A DNA stretch of 8,782 nucleotides from Candidatus Bathyarchaeota archaeon (GTDB lineage: Archaea > Thermoproteota > Bathyarchaeia > TCS64): the NCBI GenBank assembly GCA_016867505.1, contig VGJH01000036.1, positions 1 to 8,782 on the forward strand. The letters are read 5' to 3'. Each line of letters begins with the position of its first letter. The stretch's first letter is position 1. Made by a program: the position numbers and the translations under genes. Below are positions 5,853 to 8,782 of the stretch, piece after piece. The notes under the pieces were generated by a model. The model searched no databases. It saw only the letters and a list, made by a program, of their open reading frames with translations, and was not told the origin of the DNA.

Positions 5853-6615
5853 GAATAGCCTCAAGTCTAGTAACAATTTCTTGTTTCATTTCACTATTTG
5901 TACGCCATTGTTTTTCTAATTCTCTACGATTTTGTGGTGATATTAAATTTCGTTTTTGAGCTTCATTTAACATTTTTACTAATGCATTATATGATGATTG
6001 CATTTCTTGAGTTTTATCTCTTTTAGGTACCGCAAAGGCAACCTGTCCTCTTAGATTAGATAAAAACAGGTATAACGTCTGAGACTGTTTAAGTGCATCA
6101 TTAAACTTTTCTTGACTTTTTGGTATTGAAAGCTGTGTTAAAATAAATACTGGTTTTTCAAAATTATCAGTTTTTTTCTTAAAAATTTCTTGTCGGGTTC
6201 CCTCAGTTTCGATTATTAATCTATTGATTAGATAACCATCAATTCTGTTAGTAATATAGCTCCTAATTTCAATATATTTACAATCACCATTTTTTTCAGT
6301 TCTTTTTACTAATTTAGTCTTATAATTTGGATCTAATGAATTTAAAATACTTAATAAGTCTTTGAGTGAAGGGTTGTTTTTCATTGTGATAAAATTTTTT
6401 AAATCTTTTAATTGTTTTGGATCATCATATACTATGCTGATTGTTATCCATTCAAATTCGTCCCGAATTAATAAAAGAGGTTTGTCATCGTTTTTATTAA
6501 TATTTAATGCAAAATAAAATTCATGAGAAGATAAGGCTAAAAAAGTGTTTTTTTCTTTAACATTAAAAAATTCTGGAATTATATTTAGCCAATTCTCAAT
6601 TTGTTCTATTGACAA
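5842..6615 (-). CDS. Hypothetical protein, 257 residues, not recognised
   Basis: I do not recognise this protein. It appears soluble, with no signal peptide, no membrane segment and no cysteine cluster (a single Cys, in GDCKY). The N-terminal 75 residues look alpha-beta: a helix EQIENWLNIIPEFF, then strands such as FLALSSHEFYFALNI, KPLLLIRDE and WITISIVYDD, loosely like YbjN or secretion-chaperone folds, though I would not assign either. A middle alpha-beta part follows (to about 190), and the last 60 residues are helical and charged (from SSYNALVKMLNEAQ to the end), with a coiled-coil look. TTG at 6615 is the only plausible start: a stop lies two codons upstream (6622-6624) and the first ATG comes only at about codon 77. 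A minus-strand TATA-like TTTTTAAA (6646-6653) lies about 34 bases ahead. Its long open frame and isoleucine/lysine-rich composition match its neighbours, so it is probably real. Confidence 0.75.
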   Translation of the reverse strand: MSIEQIENWLNIIPEFFNVKEKNTFLALSSHEFYFALNINKNDDKPLLLIRDEFEWITISIVYDDPKQLKDLKNFITMKNNPSLKDLLSILNSLDPNYKTKLVKRTEKNGDCKYIEIRSYITNRIDGYLINRLIIETEGTRQEIFKKKTDNFEKPVFILTQLSIPKSQEKFNDALKQSQTLYLFLSNLRGQVAFAVPKRDKTQEMQSSYNALVKMLNEAQKRNLISPQNRRELEKQWRTNSEMKQEIVTRLEAILKN

Positions 6616-6645
6616 TAAGAATCACTGCATGAATGATTAATTGAG

Positions 6646-6653
6646 TTTAAAAA
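6646..6653 (-). promoter_or_regulatory. Candidate TATA box for the 257-residue gene
   Basis: TTTTTAAA on the minus strand is centred about 34 bases before the TTG at 6615 and would give a leader of a few bases. It is the only clear TATA-like match in the 85-base gap. Confidence 0.35.
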
Positions 6654-6684
6654 TTATAGGCTGCTTATTAATCATGTTGATGTG

Positions 6685-6690
6685 AAAAAA
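6685..6690 (-). terminator. Short oligo-T tract after the transporter pseudogene
   Basis: Six T on the minus strand, 10 bases past the final stop of the transporter, could end transcription coming from the amidohydrolase side. It is short and the region is A/T-rich, so support is weak. Confidence 0.3.
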
Positions 6691-6700
6691 TATTAATTGA

Positions 6701-8024
6701 TTATTTTTCCATTTTCTTATTATCTTTAATGAATAGGAAGGAAAGGATCATGGCAACTGTGAGTGCAATTATTTGTAAATACCATGGGTAAGCTGAGTTG
6801 GTCGTATAAATTATCCCACCAACCTTGCTTCCTATTGCCATTGGAATAAAAATCAAGAAACCACTACTATATCCCCCACCAGTTATTCTAATGCTAATAC
6901 CAGAACCTAGAGCAGACACTATTCTTCCTCTATTCTCTCGAGGGATTGCATTTGCCAAGTAAACACTACTAGCAATCCACATTAAACTACTTGAAATTAC
7001 TAGGATAATTTAAACGGGAATAACTGAATAAAAGTTTGTTAGCAGAGTAAACAAATACATTGAAGGGATTGCCAACAAAAATGATGCTAAAATACATTTT
7101 CGTGAACCAATTGAGTCAACAATGTTACCAATAATTAAGCTAACAATAGTTTTAGTTATTCCTCCAATGAGCATGATTAAATCCCATTCATATGCAGTTA
7201 ATTTTATGACTTCGGTTGCATAAACAATCCAAAAAGGAAGAATTGTGCTACCAACTAAAGTAAGCAATATCGCTACAATTGTAAAACCACGAACATTTCT
7301 AAAAATCCAGTGAGTGCTGTGAAAAATATTCCTATATCCTTCTGAAAAAATTTTTATAATGTTCCAGCCAATTGGTTCGCCTTTAATTGTGTCTTTTAAA
7401 TATTTTATTCTAATATAAGCAACAAGTAATCCAATAACTGTACTAAATGCATACCCAATTCGTATAGCTGGTTGCAATGTGTAGGCTGCTATTAAGGCTC
7501 CACCAACATAAGGTGTAATAATTCTTACTGCTTCAGGTATTGCTATAGTTAAGGCATAAATTCTTCCTCTTCCCTCGATTAGGATGCTATCCGCCATTAT
7601 AGCGTTTAAAGCTGGCATGTAGAATAGAACTGTCTGTTGATAAGCGTAAGCTAAAGCTACCCAGCTCCAGTCAGGAGTGAAGGCAAAAAATAATAAAACT
7701 GGTCACATATAGTACTGTTCAAGCACCAACAAGTTTTGATCTACCAGCTTTATCTGCAATATATCCACCTATAGGATAAAGTAGACAAGCAGCAATACTA
7801 CCATAAAAGAAAACATCGCCAATAGTATTTTTAGAACCACTAAGGCTCAAAATATAAAGGCTAAGATATGGAAGAACAATCGAATCACTCATACTCCATA
7901 GGACACGACTTACAGTCAAGACGAGGATGTTTCCTTTCATCATTGATCTTAAGCTGAGTTGTTCACCCAAGATTATCTCATTCCATAAAGTGGATATTGC
8001 CCTCATACTTTCATTTATAGACAT
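6701..8024 (-). pseudogene. MFS transporter, disrupted by two stops and a frameshift
   Basis: These bases read as one major facilitator superfamily transporter of about 440 codons once three lesions are allowed for. From ATG 8024 the frame runs 101 codons, with a first membrane segment and the MFS motif A GGYIADKAGRSK (86-97), to an in-frame TGA (7719-7721). The same frame continues as TVLYVTSFIIF to a run of six A on the plus strand (7685-7690), where one extra base shifts it. The shifted frame continues as AFTPDWSWVALAYAYQQ into the middle part, which holds a second motif-A-like loop (GNIVDSIGSRK), up to an in-frame TAA (7010-7012). The original frame resumes directly after it to the final stop at 6701. 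Hydrophobic segments continue throughout, giving about 12 membrane helices. The substrate is unknown. The neighbours are intact, which favours real decay, but assembly errors cannot be excluded. Confidence 0.85.
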
Positions 8025-8076
8025 TAGGCAAGAATTAAGTAGGTAAATTTTAATTAGAAATTTTGATTAATAAAAT

Positions 8077-8782
8077 TCATTGAGAGAATACTACTTTTCC
8101 ATCTACAATTGTCATCAGTACTTTGGCATTCAGTAATTCTTCAGATGGTGCTACAGTTATATCTCTATCTAAAATTGTTAAATCAGCGAGTTTTCCTTCT
8201 TCTATGCTGCCTTTGATGTTTTCTTCTTTACTAAGGTAGGCACCATTTATTGTGTAAATTTTAATTGCATCCTCTATGCTTATAGCTTCTTCTGGACCTA
8301 TAACTAGACCACTGCTTGATTTTCTTGTAACTGCACTATACATTTGAATAAATGGATTATAATAGGCAACTGGAGCATCACTATTTCCCCCTGCAATGAT
8401 CCCCATTTTGTTCATTGTATTGTGTGGGTGAAGCCATCTGCTTCGTTCAGACCCAAAGTTTTCAGCATATTGGTCACCAAGCTGATACATATAACCAACA
8501 CTGCTGCTAGGAGTAACTCCAAGGTTACGGATTCTCTCCAACTGCTTTGGAGTACATAGGCTATTATGTTCAAGTCTATGGCGCATGTTTTGTAAAGGAT
8601 ATTCTTTTTGAGCATTTTCAATTGCGTCAAGAGCTGCATCAATTCCTTTGTCTCCAATTGCATGAATGCTTACACGTATTCGAGATTTCTGAGCACGTAA
8701 CACAAATTTATTTAATTCTTCAGGTTCTGTAGCCCATAAACCATAACCACATGGTCCCCTGTTCTGAGGTTCATACACACAT
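8077..8782 (-). CDS. YtcJ-like amidohydrolase, C-terminal part (5' end outside window)
   Basis: The C-terminal 234 or so residues of an amidohydrolase of the YtcJ/NfdA (amidohydrolase family 3) group, metal-dependent hydrolases of amides and related bonds. Visible active-site pieces are VSIHAIGDKGID with a metal-ligand His, RHRLEHNSL with a second metal-ligand His, and GNSDAPV with the catalytic/metal-binding Asp, all in normal order. The fold closes with the usual EEAISIEDAIKIYT segment and the small beta domain GKLADLTILDRDI through VDGKVVF. Family members are about 530-560 residues, so somewhat under half is seen. The frame stays open to the window edge; the GTG at 8778 is internal, not the start. 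The transporter pseudogene begins 52 bases downstream on the same strand, so the two may once have formed a unit. The natural substrate cannot be inferred. Confidence 0.92.
   Translation of the reverse strand, partial: CVYEPQNRGPCGYGLWATEPEELNKFVLRAQKSRIRVSIHAIGDKGIDAALDAIENAQKEYPLQNMRHRLEHNSLCTPKQLERIRNLGVTPSSSVGYMYQLGDQYAENFGSERSRWLHPHNTMNKMGIIAGGNSDAPVAYYNPFIQMYSAVTRKSSSGLVIGPEEAISIEDAIKIYTINGAYLSKEENIKGSIEEGKLADLTILDRDITVAPSEELLNAKVLMTIVDGKVVFSQ

Noticed and set aside
7685..7690. Programmed frameshift at the six-A/T run
   Set aside because: In-frame stops flank the shift on both sides (7719-7721 and 7010-7012), so a programmed shift alone would not restore the protein.
7719..7721. In-frame TGA in the transporter as selenocysteine, pyrrolysine-like recoding or a changed genetic code
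   Set aside because: Several intact genes in the window end in TGA, no recoding element is evident beside it, and two further lesions in the same gene make simple mutation the easier explanation.
8344..8732. Several short frames on both strands within the amidohydrolase gene
   Set aside because: They overlap the conserved HRLEHNSL and GNSDAPV regions of the amidohydrolase in other frames and show no motif of their own.
1..8782. tRNA or other RNA genes, CRISPR repeats, insertion-sequence ends
   Set aside because: The intergenic gaps are all about 125 bases or less and A/T-rich. None shows tRNA-like arms, spaced direct repeats or transposon ends.

Overview
The window is an AT-rich stretch of archaeal chromosome. 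The archaeal assignment rests on adjacent small and large replication factor C (RFC) clamp-loader genes, an archaeal TruD, an EndA tRNA-splicing endonuclease, an NcsA/TtuA-type tRNA thiolase next to a MoaD-like sulfur carrier, TATA-like boxes about 26 bases ahead of start codons (leaderless transcripts), and frequent GTG/TTG starts. The lineage cannot be fixed by eye. A non-euryarchaeal group (TACK or Asgard) is my weak guess, from the GPG-containing active-site loop of EndA and the unusual RFC large subunit. TGA is used as an ordinary stop by several intact genes, so the code is standard.

Layout. Bases 1-1749 (+): the 3' end of rfcS overlaps rfcL by 4 bases. 1806-2909 (+): truD with its own promoter. 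2942-4160 (-): a two-gene unit, a DUF47/PhoU-like protein followed by endA, converging on truD. 4284-4505 (-): a small zinc-ribbon protein. 4624-5852 (+): a MoaD/SAMP-like carrier, then the thiolase, divergent from the zinc-ribbon gene. 5842-6615 (-): a 257-residue protein I do not recognise, whose 3' end overlaps the thiolase gene by 11 bases. 6701-8024 (-): a decayed major facilitator superfamily (MFS) transporter with two in-frame stops and one frameshift. 8077-8782 (-): the C-terminal part of a YtcJ-like amidohydrolase that runs off the right edge. No intergenic gap exceeds about 125 bases, and I see no RNA gene, CRISPR array or insertion sequence.

How the genes fit together. The left part is information processing: clamp loading (RFC), tRNA pseudouridylation (TruD), tRNA intron removal (EndA) and tRNA thiolation (carrier plus thiolase), so three separate tRNA-maturation functions lie within 3 kb. 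The right part is accessory: an unknown gene, a dead transporter, and an amidohydrolase that may once have worked on what the transporter moved. The points most worth checking are an apparent extra small module inside the RFC large subunit, which also lacks the usual C-terminal tail, the triple-lesion transporter, the carrier-thiolase pair, and the unrecognised gene.
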